Assembly: GCA_022072125.1 (NCBI GenBank)
Contig: JAJVIH010000037.1
Span: 1-62,381, forward strand
DNA length: 62,381 bases
Source of the DNA: Myxococcota bacterium
GTDB lineage: Bacteria > Myxococcota > JAJVIH01
Direction: 5' to 3'
Position numbers and translations under genes: made by a program. Below are positions 19,651 through 29,236 of the stretch, piece after piece. Numbering within the stretch: the stretch's first letter is position 1; each line of letters opens with the position of its first letter. The notes beneath the pieces were generated by a model. It made no database searches and was not told the origin of the DNA. It saw only the letters and a program-made list of their open reading frames with translations.

Positions 19651-21672
19651 ATGGCGAAAAAGGGATTAGGTTCCAATCCGTTTGGCGAAGCCGGCTCCGC
19701 ATCCAGGAGCGCGGGCGGGAAACGCTCCAAACCGGGGAAGGGCAAGCCGCCGCAAAAATCTCCAGCGGCCAAAACCGGGAACAAACCGCCGCCGGCGGCG
19801 AAGGCCGCTGGCGCGTCCAAGCCGCCGCGGCCCGCTTCCGTCCCACCCAGGACGGGAACTCCGTCCCCAAAACCGGCGGCGCCAAAGGCCGCCAGCCCGG
19901 CTGCACCCTCCACAAACAAACCCGCTCCCGGAAAAGCCGCCGCGAAAACTTCTTCTCCAGCCAACAAGCCGCCGCCAGCCAAATCAGGTCCGCCGCCGGC
20001 GAAGGCCGTTCCATCGAAACCGGCTTCCGCTTCAGGCGCAGCCCGGCCCGCCCCCGCGGCGGCCGCCAAAAAACCCATTGCAGCGCCAGCGGGGAAAGCT
20101 GTCCCAGCCCCCCCGGCGAAGCCTGCCGCCAAACCAGCCTCCACGCTGCCGCCGCCGCTGCCGCTCAAACGACCGAAGCCCGCCGCCACGGGAAAAGTGG
20201 AGGTGGTGCTCCCCTCCCCGCCGCCACAATCCGCGGCGGCCACACCAGCTCCACCGGCCAGGGACGGCGGCTCTTTTCCGCCGGTGAAAAACAAACGCAC
20301 TCCGGCCGCCAAGGCGAAAAAGCCCGCCCCGGCGATGGATGAAAGCAGCATCCCGCTGGATCGCCCTCTCGAATCGGTGCTGCGGGCGGTGCAATCCGCC
20401 GCCGATGAAGCCCGCAGGATGGAGGAGGAAATCCCGGCGCCGCCGCCCGCCCCGGAAACACCGCCCGGATCCCCGCCGGCAGCCGCCGGCGCGGCGATGG
20501 AATCCGAAGCGGAAATTCTGATCGAACTGAAGCCCATCACGCCGGACATCGAAACCTCGAAAGAGTTGCTGGAACTTGACCACGCGGCGGAAATCCCGGA
20601 AGCGGCGGCGCTCCCGGAGGCCACGGTGGTTCAGGAAGCATCGGGCGCGCCGGTGATGGATGGACCGCCGCCCATTCGCCCTCAAACCGGCGGGAGTCCC
20701 GCCGCGGCGCTGATCAACGAACTGCAGGCGCTGCTGACCTCATTCCCGGATGAAGTGCAGAAGCTCCAGCAGCGCACCGGCGGCAAGGGGCTGGAGATTG
20801 GCGCGCGCATGCTGGCCTCCCTGCGCGACTCGCTGTCCACGCTGTCGCCCCAGGGATATTCAAGCCAGTGGGGCGCCATGGGGATGAGCGAACCGGGCGC
20901 GGCCATGGACGAGTTCGGTCTCGACCCGGTGTACGAGGAAAAACTTCAGCCGTTTTTCGATTTCCTCTACTACTATTACTTCCGCGCGGAGGTCAGCGGC
21001 ATTGAAAAGGTTCCGGCGCAAGGCCGCTGCATGCTCGTGGTCAATCACTCCGGAGCCTTGCCTTACGACGCCATCATGCTGCGCACCGCTTTCCAGAATG
21101 ATCACCCGGCGCAGCGGCAGCTCCGCTTTCTGGTCGAGGATTCCATCTTCTACTTCCCGGTGCTGGGGCCGATGATGTCCCGCGTCGGCGGCGTGCGCGC
21201 CTGCCAGGAAAACGGCGAACGCCTGCTGGAAAGCGGCCAGCTTATCTCCGTGTTTCCAGAAGGGCTGCTGGGCATGGGCAAGCTGTTTGGCGAGCGTTAC
21301 CAGTTGCAGCGCTTCGGGCGCGGCGGGTTCATCAAACTGGCGCTGCGCACCGGCACGCCCATCGTGCCGGCCGCGATTGTCGGCGCGGAGGAGATTCACC
21401 CGCTGGTCGCCAAACTCCGGGTGGGCAGAAGCCTGGGATTGCCGTTCGTGCCCGTCACCTTCACTTTCCCCTGGCTGGGCCCGCTGGGATTGATGCCCTT
21501 CCCGGCGAAGTGGCGAATCGCCTTTGGCGATCCGGCGCCGCTGAAACAGTATTCACCGGCGGACGCCGAGGATCCGGTGCTGGTGCAGCGGCTTTCAATG
21601 GATATTCGCGGGCGCGTGCAGGAACTGCTCAATGGCCTGCTGCAAAGCCGCCGCTCCGTGCTGGCGGGGTGA
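19651..21672 (+). CDS. Lysophospholipid-type acyltransferase with long Pro/Ala/Lys N-terminal region
   Basis: A 673-residue protein. Residues about 1-330 are low-complexity, first Lys/Pro/Ala-rich and basic, then Pro/Glu-rich and acidic, with no fold evident. The C-terminal 240 residues form a PlsC/DGAT-like acyltransferase: VVNHSGALPYDAIM (the NHSGxxPxD variant of the HX4D motif), VEDSIFYFPVLGPMMSRVGG, and ISVFPEGLLGMGK (FPEG acceptor motif), then TGTPIVPAAIVGAEE. It probably acylates a lysolipid or glycerolipid at the inner membrane. The N-terminal region may bind a polyanion or a partner. It is convergent with the SH3 gene, 18 bp apart. Confidence 0.85.
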   Translation: MAKKGLGSNPFGEAGSASRSAGGKRSKPGKGKPPQKSPAAKTGNKPPPAAKAAGASKPPRPASVPPRTGTPSPKPAAPKAASPAAPSTNKPAPGKAAAKTSSPANKPPPAKSGPPPAKAVPSKPASASGAARPAPAAAAKKPIAAPAGKAVPAPPAKPAAKPASTLPPPLPLKRPKPAATGKVEVVLPSPPPQSAAATPAPPARDGGSFPPVKNKRTPAAKAKKPAPAMDESSIPLDRPLESVLRAVQSAADEARRMEEEIPAPPPAPETPPGSPPAAAGAAMESEAEILIELKPITPDIETSKELLELDHAAEIPEAAALPEATVVQEASGAPVMDGPPPIRPQTGGSPAAALINELQALLTSFPDEVQKLQQRTGGKGLEIGARMLASLRDSLSTLSPQGYSSQWGAMGMSEPGAAMDEFGLDPVYEEKLQPFFDFLYYYYFRAEVSGIEKVPAQGRCMLVVNHSGALPYDAIMLRTAFQNDHPAQRQLRFLVEDSIFYFPVLGPMMSRVGGVRACQENGERLLESGQLISVFPEGLLGMGKLFGERYQLQRFGRGGFIKLALRTGTPIVPAAIVGAEEIHPLVAKLRVGRSLGLPFVPVTFTFPWLGPLGLMPFPAKWRIAFGDPAPLKQYSPADAEDPVLVQRLSMDIRGRVQELLNGLLQSRRSVLAG

Positions 21673-21690
21673 ACACAATCGCGGCGGAGC

Positions 21691-22617
21691 CTATTTCCCG
21701 CCCGGCGCCTGATCGAGGGCGTCCAGGGCCTCGCCAATCTGGCGGAGCAACGCCTCTTTCCCCTTCGCTTCGTTGGCGGGAGACGGGCTGCTGAAACGCA
21801 CCAGGCCGTTGTTATCCAGCCGTTGCAACCGCAGCGATGGAACAGTCACGGCGGCGGAGCCGGCCACGCTGCCGCCGATCATCAACCCCACCTTGCGTTT
21901 GACCAGGATTTTCCGGATGCAGTCTGGTTTGTCCCCGCAGGCGGCGAGCTTTTTGGCTGGCCGGGGTTTCAGATGCGCCGCCGCGTTGCCGGGGTCCACC
22001 GGCGTCCAGCCCCGGGCGGTCAGGGCCCCGTACAATCCATCGGTGAAGGACTTGCGGCGGGCGTCGTTCATATTGGCCCACACAAAAGGCTGTATCCAGG
22101 CCAGTCCCTTTTTCACGGGCGTGGAAGCCGGTTTTCCGGCTTCCGGCGGTTTGGATTCCGCTGGAACAGCGGCGGCGGCCGCCGTGACCGGTCCGGCGGC
22201 GGCTCCTTGCGGCGCTTCTTCCTCGAATCCCGGAGCAGCTTCCTTGCCTGGAGCGGATGGGCTGGCTGCCGCGGGCGATGGCGGCGCATCCGCGCCAAAG
22301 GTTGGAACCTCGGCTTCTTCTTCGGCGAATACCGGCGGTGATTTCTCCGCCCCGGGCGCCTTCTCTCCGGTCACCCGGATGAGCCGCTTGGCCATCCAGC
22401 CTTCTTCCCCTTTTTTGGAACGGACCTTCCACCAAGGGCCCTTCTTATCCAGGATATCAACCGCTTCGCCCTTTTTCAGCTTCGCCACGGGTTTTCCGGT
22501 CTTGTAGGAAGGCTCGTGGAGAATGTCGCGCGGCGCCGTCAATACTCCGCTTTCCGCCCACGCGATGACAGGAAGCAGCCAACACAGCAACAAAAAACCG
22601 AACCTCAGCCCGCGCAT
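21691..22617 (-). CDS. Exported bacterial SH3-domain protein
   Basis: A 308-residue protein with a signal peptide (FGFLLLCWLLPVIAWA), then an SH3_3 domain (about 22-85) with APRDILHEPSY, KLKKGEAVDIL and GPWWKVRSKKGEEGWM. A Pro/Ala/Glu-rich linker follows (about 90-175), then a C-terminal domain containing A-C-G-D-K-P-D-C-I-R-K-I and VGLMIGGSVAGSAAVTV. That C-terminal pattern recurs in myxobacterial envelope proteins with PEGA or TPR parts. Periplasmic location is likely and the ligand is unknown. Its SH3 core (KGEEGWMAKRLIRV) resembles that of the protein at 40985-41962. Confidence 0.75.
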   Translation of the reverse strand: MRGLRFGFLLLCWLLPVIAWAESGVLTAPRDILHEPSYKTGKPVAKLKKGEAVDILDKKGPWWKVRSKKGEEGWMAKRLIRVTGEKAPGAEKSPPVFAEEEAEVPTFGADAPPSPAAASPSAPGKEAAPGFEEEAPQGAAAGPVTAAAAAVPAESKPPEAGKPASTPVKKGLAWIQPFVWANMNDARRKSFTDGLYGALTARGWTPVDPGNAAAHLKPRPAKKLAACGDKPDCIRKILVKRKVGLMIGGSVAGSAAVTVPSLRLQRLDNNGLVRFSSPSPANEAKGKEALLRQIGEALDALDQAPGGK

Positions 22618-22758
22618 GTCTACTCCTCAAAGAACGTGGCGGCAGTGTATCCGGTTTGCATCAGCCTGAAAAATTTTTAACAACACGCCATGGATACAAA
22701 TAATCCGGTGGAAGCCCCTGACTGGAAGCCCGCGAACCACCCGGTCCGGCCCAGCAGG

Positions 22759-22787
22759 TTGACACCCACACGGGGCGGCCCTAGCTT
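22759..22787 (+). promoter_or_regulatory. Candidate promoter of the M20 hydrolase gene
   Basis: A consensus TTGACA (22759-22764) is followed after 17 nt by TAGCTT (22782-22787), about 40 bp before the ATG at 22826. The -35 is perfect; the -10 matches 3 of 6. Confidence 0.4.
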
Positions 22788-22825
22788 GCCGCGCGACGAA
22801 CGCCCGTTCCCCGGAGGCCAGTTCC

Positions 22826-24034
22826 ATGGCGTCGAGCAGCACCGCGCTTTTCCAGGAAATTGACCGGTTCATTGACGAGACGCTTCCCCGTCTGCTGGAG
22901 GTGCGCCACCACATCCACGCCCATCCCGAATTGTCCTGGCATGAATACGAAACCGCCGCGTTTCTCGCCCGCCACCTCAAGGAAGCGGGCCTCCAGCCCC
23001 GCGAAGGCCTGGCCGGCCCCGGATTCACCGCGGAAGTCGAAGGCGTGGTGTCGGGGCCCGCCATTGGCTACCGCTGTGACATGGACGCCCTTCCGGTCAT
23101 GGAAACCTCGGGCAATCCATGGTCTTCCACCCGGCCCGGGGTGATGCACGCCTGCGGCCACGACCTGCATTCCACGGTGGGCCTGGGCATGGCGCTCATC
23201 GCCGCGCGTTTCCGCGGCCATTTTCCGGGCAGCGTCCGTTTTCTGTTCCAGGCGGCCGAGGAAGTGGTGCCGTCAGGGGCGGACGCCATGTGCAAGGCGG
23301 GAGCGGTGGATGGAATCGAGGCGCTGTGGGCGCTGCATGTGGACCCGCGCTTCAAGGCGGGCCAGGTGGGACTTCGCTATGGAGTGGTCACCGCCGCCGC
23401 CGATCTGTACCGCATCCGCATCATCGCCCAGGCGGGTCATTCCTCCCGGCCCTATCTTTCCCGCGACGGCCTGCTGATGGCCGCCAAGGTCATTGAAGCC
23501 ATTTACCAGATCGTGCCCACGCGCATTGATCCGCTGAAAACCGCCGTGGTGAATGTCGGCATGACCCATGGCGGCGGCGCGCCCAACGTCATCTGCGGGC
23601 AGGTGGATCTGGCGGGAACCATCCGCACCTTCGACAAAAACGTCCGGGACGCCATCCCGGAGTTGATCCGCGAGATCGCGGGCGGAATCGTGCGCTCCAT
23701 GGGCGGCGAGATGGAGTTGGAACTCGAACGCGGCTCGCCACCCCTCTACAACGACGAGAAACTGGTCCATGGCATGCACCAGGCGGCGAAGGAACTGCTG
23801 GGGGATGACAATATCTTCATCCTGGAAAACCCCAGCACCGGCGGCGAGGATTTCAGTTGCTATTCGGCCTATACCCGCACCGCCATGCTGCGCCTGGGCG
23901 CGCGTCTGGAAAACAAGCCCGTGGTGGATCTGCATCACCAGGATTTTGAAGCCAGCGACGGGGCCATCCGGGTGGCGCTGCGGCTGATGTCCCGCTCCCT
24001 GATAAACTACCTGATCAACGGCGTGGGGAGATAA
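22826..24034 (+). CDS. M20D-family amidohydrolase
   Basis: A 402-residue metallohydrolase of the IAA-amino-acid hydrolase / N-acyl-amino-acid amidohydrolase / hippurate hydrolase group. Metal and catalytic elements: RHHIHAHPELSWHEYET, YRCDMDALPV, MHACGHDLHSTVGLGM, LFQAAEEVVPSGADAM, and the lid domain with HSSRPYLSRDG. A final Glu/His ligand is in PSTGGEDFSCY. It should cleave an N-acyl amino acid or small peptide amide; the substrate is not readable. It has its own candidate promoter and is convergent with the following lipoprotein gene. Confidence 0.9.
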   Translation: MASSSTALFQEIDRFIDETLPRLLEVRHHIHAHPELSWHEYETAAFLARHLKEAGLQPREGLAGPGFTAEVEGVVSGPAIGYRCDMDALPVMETSGNPWSSTRPGVMHACGHDLHSTVGLGMALIAARFRGHFPGSVRFLFQAAEEVVPSGADAMCKAGAVDGIEALWALHVDPRFKAGQVGLRYGVVTAAADLYRIRIIAQAGHSSRPYLSRDGLLMAAKVIEAIYQIVPTRIDPLKTAVVNVGMTHGGGAPNVICGQVDLAGTIRTFDKNVRDAIPELIREIAGGIVRSMGGEMELELERGSPPLYNDEKLVHGMHQAAKELLGDDNIFILENPSTGGEDFSCYSAYTRTAMLRLGARLENKPVVDLHHQDFEASDGAIRVALRLMSRSLINYLINGVGR

Positions 24035-24092
24035 AAAATCCCAGCCGCCCGCTTCCGGCCCGCACGGGTTCATCCGCAAAAACAGGCGTTTG

Positions 24093-25202
24093 TCAGGGCG
24101 TGCAAACGCCGGCGAGTTTTTCTCCCGCCGTTCTGGCGAGCGCGGCGTTGAGATCATCCGGCGGCAAGATCAGTTCGCCGCCCAGCTTCCCCAGCAGCGC
24201 GGAGGAGGTTTTCGCATCCAGATCATGCGCAGCCATGGCCTTTTCCAGTTCAGCCCGGGGAATTTTGATTTCGCCGCTGACAGACGACTGCTGAACCTTG
24301 ATGGCGGGACAACCTTCCCCTTCCTGGGCGAGGACCAGGGAAACGGGCGCGCCGGCGGGCGCGAGCACGGTGACGGTGGTGTCCTTCTCCAACACGCCAG
24401 CCAGCGCGGGAAAATGGACATCCACCCGGTTGGTGAGCCCAATACGCGCATCCAGCCTGAGGACGCCCAGGCCCGCGCAGGGGCACGACTGTTTGCCGTT
24501 CATCGCCATGCCAGCGCCGTCCGGAGTGATGGTCCACGGCCCTGATTTGGATGCGCCGCTCAGCACAATTTCCGTCCCCTTGAATTCCATCTGGCCTTTG
24601 AACTGGACGGCGGCCGCGGGTTTGCTGGCGTCCGCCGGCTGATGGGTCAGCACCGCGGAGGCGGAGTTCTCCATGCCGTTGGCCGTGCTCACGCCCCAGG
24701 GCGTCTTGTTGAAGCCGGGCATGAGCAGCAAATCGCCGGTCAAACGCCTGCCTGCAATGGCGAAGCGATCATTGAATTGCAGCGGCTGACTGGTGGCGCG
24801 GGCGGTCACCGCGGCGCCTCCGGCGCCGCCGCTGGCGGAACAACCGGGAGCCGAAAAATCCAGGGTGACGGTGGGCGTGCCCCTGGACACCGCCGGACAA
24901 TCCTTGTCCGCAAGCGGAGAAGCCGGATCAACTCCCAGCAATTCCCGCACCGCTGGAACACGGGTGACCGCCATCAGGCCGGTGGCGGCGGCGTTCCAGG
25001 CGCGCACGGGACCCTCCCAGTCCACCTGCGGCGTACTGGATACAATCGTGAGGGATGGGCGCCAATCCTGCGCCGGACCCGTATCCCGGGCGGTCCGATC
25101 AGTGGTCCCGGCGTCGCCCAGGGCGGGAACCTCGGCATCCGCCGTATCACCGCCGCCACAAGCGAGAAGAAAGAATCCGGCGGCTGCAATCCATTGTTTC
25201 AT
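24093..25202 (-). CDS. Lipoprotein with short Asp-rich tether (unknown function)
   Basis: A 369-residue protein with a type II signal peptide (AAAGFFLLACGG, lipidated Cys about 15) and a short acidic linker with DAG and DTG steps (about 18-45). A mostly beta-strand body follows, with four Cys in pairs (for example SAPGCSAS and QSCPCAGLG). Near the C-terminus a short segment, IPRAELEKAMAAHDLD, looks helical. No known domain recognised. It starts just after the terminator of the upstream TIG-repeat lipoprotein, so it is either separately transcribed or served by readthrough. Confidence 0.7.
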   Translation of the reverse strand: MKQWIAAAGFFLLACGGGDTADAEVPALGDAGTTDRTARDTGPAQDWRPSLTIVSSTPQVDWEGPVRAWNAAATGLMAVTRVPAVRELLGVDPASPLADKDCPAVSRGTPTVTLDFSAPGCSASGGAGGAAVTARATSQPLQFNDRFAIAGRRLTGDLLLMPGFNKTPWGVSTANGMENSASAVLTHQPADASKPAAAVQFKGQMEFKGTEIVLSGASKSGPWTITPDGAGMAMNGKQSCPCAGLGVLRLDARIGLTNRVDVHFPALAGVLEKDTTVTVLAPAGAPVSLVLAQEGEGCPAIKVQQSSVSGEIKIPRAELEKAMAAHDLDAKTSSALLGKLGGELILPPDDLNAALARTAGEKLAGVCTP

Positions 25203-25216
25203 GGGTGTTTTCTCTC

Positions 25217-25252
25217 AAAAAAAGCGGCCAGAGTTCCGTGACCCTGGCCGCT
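25217..25252 (-). terminator. Rho-independent terminator after the TIG-repeat lipoprotein gene
   Basis: On the minus strand a perfect 9-bp stem (AGCGGCCAG / CTGGCCGCT) with a 12-nt loop is followed immediately by a T7 tract. It lies 22 nt past the stop of the TIG gene. This is a textbook intrinsic terminator. Confidence 0.88.
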
Positions 25253-25274
25253 GGTCTGGATGATCCGCACCCCG

Positions 25275-28200
25275 TCAGTTGGTGACGTTGAGGATCAGTT
25301 CGTTGGAGGCGCCGCCGCCCGGCTTGGGATTCAGCACCTTGATCTTGAGCTGCCCCGCTTCCTTCAGGAACGCCGCCGGCACGGTCGCCTTGACCGAGGC
25401 GGCGTTCACAAAAGTGGTGGTGAGCGGAGCGTCGTTGACCAGGATCAGACTGCCCTGCACGAACGCATTGGCGTCTCCCGTGACGGTCAGTTCAAAGTCC
25501 GGATCGCCCTTCTTTTTCCCGCCCGGACTCAACGACACCAGCGATGGAACCGGATTCGACGCCAGCACGATGAACTTCACCGCCGGAATCGCCGCGCCGG
25601 TTCCCGTGACGGTCAAATCCAGTTCGGCCGCCGCCGCCAGCCTGGCCTTGGGCAGGGTCGCCTTGATCTGCCTGACGTTGTCGAAGGTGGTGGTCAATTG
25701 CTGCCCGTCGAACACCACCTTGACGGCGCTGCTGAACCAGTCGCCGGTGACGGTGACCGGCAGATCGTTGGCCCCGGCGACGGCGGTATTCGGACTCACG
25801 CCGTCAATGCGCGGCGTGTTCTTCGCCGTGACGGTGAAATTCACGCGCGGGCTGTCGGTGGTCCCGTTGTAGTAGACCTCCTTCACGCCGGTGGCGGCGA
25901 GTTGGGCGGCGGGAACCTGCGCGGTGATGCGGGTGGATGACACAAAGGTCGTGGTCAGGTCGGTTCCGCCGAAATTGACCTTGCCGCCGCTCGCGAAGTT
26001 GGCCCCCTCCACCTCGATGGTGAAGGCGTCCCCATCTTCCGGCGCCGAGGTCGGAATCAGCGAAACAATGACCGGGGCGTTGGCTGCTCCGCCCGAATTG
26101 AGAACCGTGAACTTGACCGGATTGGACACGGCGCCGCCGGTGTTCTTCACCACCACATCCACCAGGCCGGCGTTGACCACCGCCGTCGCCGGAATGACCG
26201 CCACGATTTCCGTGGGGGTCAGCGACTTCGGCGTGATGCCCGCTTCGGTTCCAAAATCCACCGTCGAACCGGTCTTGAAACCACGTCCGCGGATGGTCAG
26301 ATCAAACGGTCCCGTCGCCTTGACCAGGCTGACGGGCGACAGGCGGTTGATGATGGGCTGGGCTTTGGTCACCGATAGTTTCAACGTGTTGGAATTGACC
26401 GATCCCGGGTTCTTCACCGTGACGTTCAGCACCCCTTCCGAAGCAACCGCCGAGGCCGGAACTTCAACCACCATCTCATCCGCCTTCAGGGTTTTGGCGG
26501 ACAGGTTGACGGCGGTTCCCGCATCCGTCAGCGCTCCGGCGGCGAAATCGGAACCCTTCAGGGTCAGGTCGAATTTCGCGGAGCCGGCCTCCACGGCGGA
26601 CATGCTCAGGCTGGACAGGACCGGACGCTGCGACATGACCTTGAACTTCACATCCTGCGAGGTGGTTCCACCGCCGGGGGGAGGCGTGGTCACCCGCACG
26701 GTTTTGTCTCCCGGCGCGGCGAGGATGGAACTCGAAGCCGGAATCACCGCGGTCAATTCCTTGACGGATTTGAAGGTGGTCTGCAGGTTGGTTCCATCAA
26801 TGCTGACAAAGCTGTTCGACACGAATTTATCGCCCGTGATGGTGACCGTGATTTCCTTGCCTTCAGCCAGGGCGGAGGGCGGGAAAATGGCGTCCAGCAC
26901 TGGCGTGGGTCCTTCCACGGGGAAGGTCACCGCCGTCGAAGTGCCGCCGCCGGGAGCGGGATTCCACACCGTCACCTGCACATTGCGGGAGGCCGCGATG
27001 GCCACCGCGGTCACGGTCGCCGATAGTTCGGTGCTCTTGACGAATTCGGTGCTCAGCGGACCGCCGTCGAACTGCACGCGCGCGCCGTCCACGAAATTCT
27101 CGCCAAGGACCTTGAGGGTGAATTCCGTGCCGCCCGCGGTCGCCTTGTTGGGCTGAAGGCTGGTGATCTTCGGAACCGGGTTGGGAGCGGTGATGGTGAA
27201 GGTCACCTCCGCCGAATTGCCGCCGCCGGGCGGAGGATTGCGTACCGCGACCTTCACGCTGCCCGCGTTGGCGATGGCGGCGGCGGGGATATCCGCCTGC
27301 AGCTTGGTGCTCGACACAAAATTGGTGATGCGCTCCTGTCCCGCGAAGACCACCCGGGAATCCTGGATGAAGTCCTTGCCTTCCACCGTCAGGGTGAACA
27401 CGCCCGATCCCGCCACCACCGAGGAGGGAGAAAGGGTCGAAATCGCGGGCACGGGATTGGGTTTGCCGGTGACGGTGAACTTCACCTGCGCCGAAGGACC
27501 AGAGGGCGCGGGGTTGCGCACAATCACTTCCACTTCGCCCACCTTGGCCACCTGGGCCGCCGGCACGATCGCCGTGAGTTCGGTTGCGGAGACGAATTTG
27601 GTCTGCAGATCCGCTCCGCCGAACACCACCACCGAAGCGGCCTCGAAATTCTTGCCCTCCACCGCCAACTCGAATTCGGCGGCCCCCACCTCGATGGTGC
27701 TGGGCTTCAGGTTGGTGATGGCCGGGGCGTCCGCCTTGGTCTTCTTGCGGATGGTGAAGGTGATCGGGGCGGAATCGCCGCCGCCCGGCTGCGGGTTGGA
27801 TACAATGACATCCACGTCGCCCGCCTTGGCGATATCCGCGGCGTTGATGAAGCCTGACAGCGTGGTGTCCGATTCAAACGATGTGGCGACCTCGCGCGGA
27901 CCAAACTTGATCCTCGACTGACGGATAAAGCCCTGACCCACCACCTTGAGCTGGAATGCGGGTCCGCCTTCCTCCGCGCTGGTCGGGTCCAGTTCGGTGA
28001 TTTTGGGCGCCGGGTTCGAGGGCGGGGATACGGTGAACACCACCGATTTGGAACGTCCGCCGCCCGGCGCGGGGTTGATCACCACCACGTCCACCGGTCC
28101 CTCGCGCGCGATCAACTCCGCCGGAATCTCCACCTCGATTTCCGTCGCGGTGACAGCCGATGGCGTCAGTTCGCGGGCGCCGAAAAACACCGCGGCCCCC

Positions 28201-28979
28201 TCGACAAAATTGCTGCCGCTGATTTTCAGCTTGAAGGCGCCGGACCCCGCTTCCTTTGTCGTGGGGTCCAGGGTGCCGATGACGGGCAAGGGATTGCTTT
28301 CCGTCAGGGTGACTTCCGCCATGCCCGATTTGTTCTTGTCCACGCCCGAGGTGGCGCGGACGATGATCTTGCCAGACGGTTTTTTGGGCGGCGCGGAATA
28401 ACGGCCGTTGGCGTCCACCAGACCGAAGGGCGTGCCGCCGTCCACGGTCCAGGAAACGGGGCTGTTGGGAATCAGTTTGCCGCCCGGCGCGAAGACCTCC
28501 GCCTTGAACTGGAAGCTTTCATTGACGCCAATATTGGCGGCGGCGGGGGTCACCACCACCTTGTCCACCTCGGACACCACATCGCCCTCGACCGTCACGG
28601 CGGCCTGATTGGAGATGACGCCATCCGCCGAAGCGGTGATGCTCGCCTCGCCGGACCCCACCGCCGTCACCAGACCGCTGCTGCTCACGGTGGCGACCGC
28701 GGGCTTGCTGGACAACCAGGTCAGGGTGATCCCGGAGAGCGGCTTGTTGTTGGCGTCCAGAACCTCCGCGGTGAGTTGCCCGGTTTCACCCGGCTTGAGC
28801 GACAGCGAACGCGGGCTGAGGTTGATGATGGACGCCTGTCCGCCTGTTCCACCGCCTCCGCGATCGGTCGTGGAGGCGTCCTTCGCGCCTCCCGGCGTGG
28901 TTTCCTCGCCGCCGCAGGCGGCGAAGGTCAGGCCCAGGGTGAGTGCAAGAACTCCAATGGTTCCCAGCTTCTTCATCAT
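25275..28979 (-). CDS. Giant IPT/TIG-repeat surface lipoprotein
   Basis: A 1234-residue lipoprotein: signal peptide with Cys at about 22 (LTFAACGGEE), Gly/Thr tether, a Big_2-like Ig domain (about 48-132), a second Ig-like domain (about 137-226), then eleven tandem IPT/TIG domains of about 90 residues to the C-terminus. Each repeat opens with P-x-I-x-x-L-x-P, has a central G-x-x-F or G-x-N-F, and most close with N-P-x-P-G-G-G. Such stalks are typical of adhesins and surface-displayed proteins. There is no catalytic module. A double ATG start follows a GGAG site, and an intrinsic terminator follows the gene. Confidence 0.9.
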   Translation of the reverse strand: MMKKLGTIGVLALTLGLTFAACGGEETTPGGAKDASTTDRGGGGTGGQASIINLSPRSLSLKPGETGQLTAEVLDANNKPLSGITLTWLSSKPAVATVSSSGLVTAVGSGEASITASADGVISNQAAVTVEGDVVSEVDKVVVTPAAANIGVNESFQFKAEVFAPGGKLIPNSPVSWTVDGGTPFGLVDANGRYSAPPKKPSGKIIVRATSGVDKNKSGMAEVTLTESNPLPVIGTLDPTTKEAGSGAFKLKISGSNFVEGAAVFFGARELTPSAVTATEIEVEIPAELIAREGPVDVVVINPAPGGGRSKSVVFTVSPPSNPAPKITELDPTSAEEGGPAFQLKVVGQGFIRQSRIKFGPREVATSFESDTTLSGFINAADIAKAGDVDVIVSNPQPGGGDSAPITFTIRKKTKADAPAITNLKPSTIEVGAAEFELAVEGKNFEAASVVVFGGADLQTKFVSATELTAIVPAAQVAKVGEVEVIVRNPAPSGPSAQVKFTVTGKPNPVPAISTLSPSSVVAGSGVFTLTVEGKDFIQDSRVVFAGQERITNFVSSTKLQADIPAAAIANAGSVKVAVRNPPPGGGNSAEVTFTITAPNPVPKITSLQPNKATAGGTEFTLKVLGENFVDGARVQFDGGPLSTEFVKSTELSATVTAVAIAASRNVQVTVWNPAPGGGTSTAVTFPVEGPTPVLDAIFPPSALAEGKEITVTITGDKFVSNSFVSIDGTNLQTTFKSVKELTAVIPASSSILAAPGDKTVRVTTPPPGGGTTSQDVKFKVMSQRPVLSSLSMSAVEAGSAKFDLTLKGSDFAAGALTDAGTAVNLSAKTLKADEMVVEVPASAVASEGVLNVTVKNPGSVNSNTLKLSVTKAQPIINRLSPVSLVKATGPFDLTIRGRGFKTGSTVDFGTEAGITPKSLTPTEIVAVIPATAVVNAGLVDVVVKNTGGAVSNPVKFTVLNSGGAANAPVIVSLIPTSAPEDGDAFTIEVEGANFASGGKVNFGGTDLTTTFVSSTRITAQVPAAQLAATGVKEVYYNGTTDSPRVNFTVTAKNTPRIDGVSPNTAVAGANDLPVTVTGDWFSSAVKVVFDGQQLTTTFDNVRQIKATLPKARLAAAAELDLTVTGTGAAIPAVKFIVLASNPVPSLVSLSPGGKKKGDPDFELTVTGDANAFVQGSLILVNDAPLTTTFVNAASVKATVPAAFLKEAGQLKIKVLNPKPGGGASNELILNVTN

Positions 28980-29128
28980 GGTGTTTCTCCAGCGTGACAG
29001 GTCCCCAACAGGCGCGTGGAGTGTCTATATCCGGAACACCCAAACTGCAAGGCTGGCGGTGTCCGGAAAGCCGTTCCACCCATGGTTGGACGGGGAACAA
29101 AACGGTCCGCGGCGCACCGGAATAACGC

Positions 29129-29158
29129 TTGACACTGATCGTTTTCCACCCGTAGAAC
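29129..29158 (+). promoter_or_regulatory. Promoter of the FrzS/AglZ-like gene
   Basis: A consensus TTGACA (29129-29134), an 18-nt spacer, then TAGAAC (29153-29158, 4 of 6). The predicted start point near 29165 lies after the longer GTG option at 29162, which supports the ATG at 29237. Confidence 0.55.
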
Positions 29159-29236
29159 GAGGTGGATTCCCGCTCGATCCGGCGCCCCGGCGCCCTGATT
29201 TCCGGCGCCCGCCCGCGCCCCCGACAACGGTTTTTC

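Noticed and set aside
18516-20624. 702-residue minus-strand open frame across the SDR and acyltransferase genes
   Set aside because: Gly/Ala/Ser low-complexity made by reading the Pro/Lys-rich gene backwards; it runs over two well-supported plus-strand genes and the mutL promoter.
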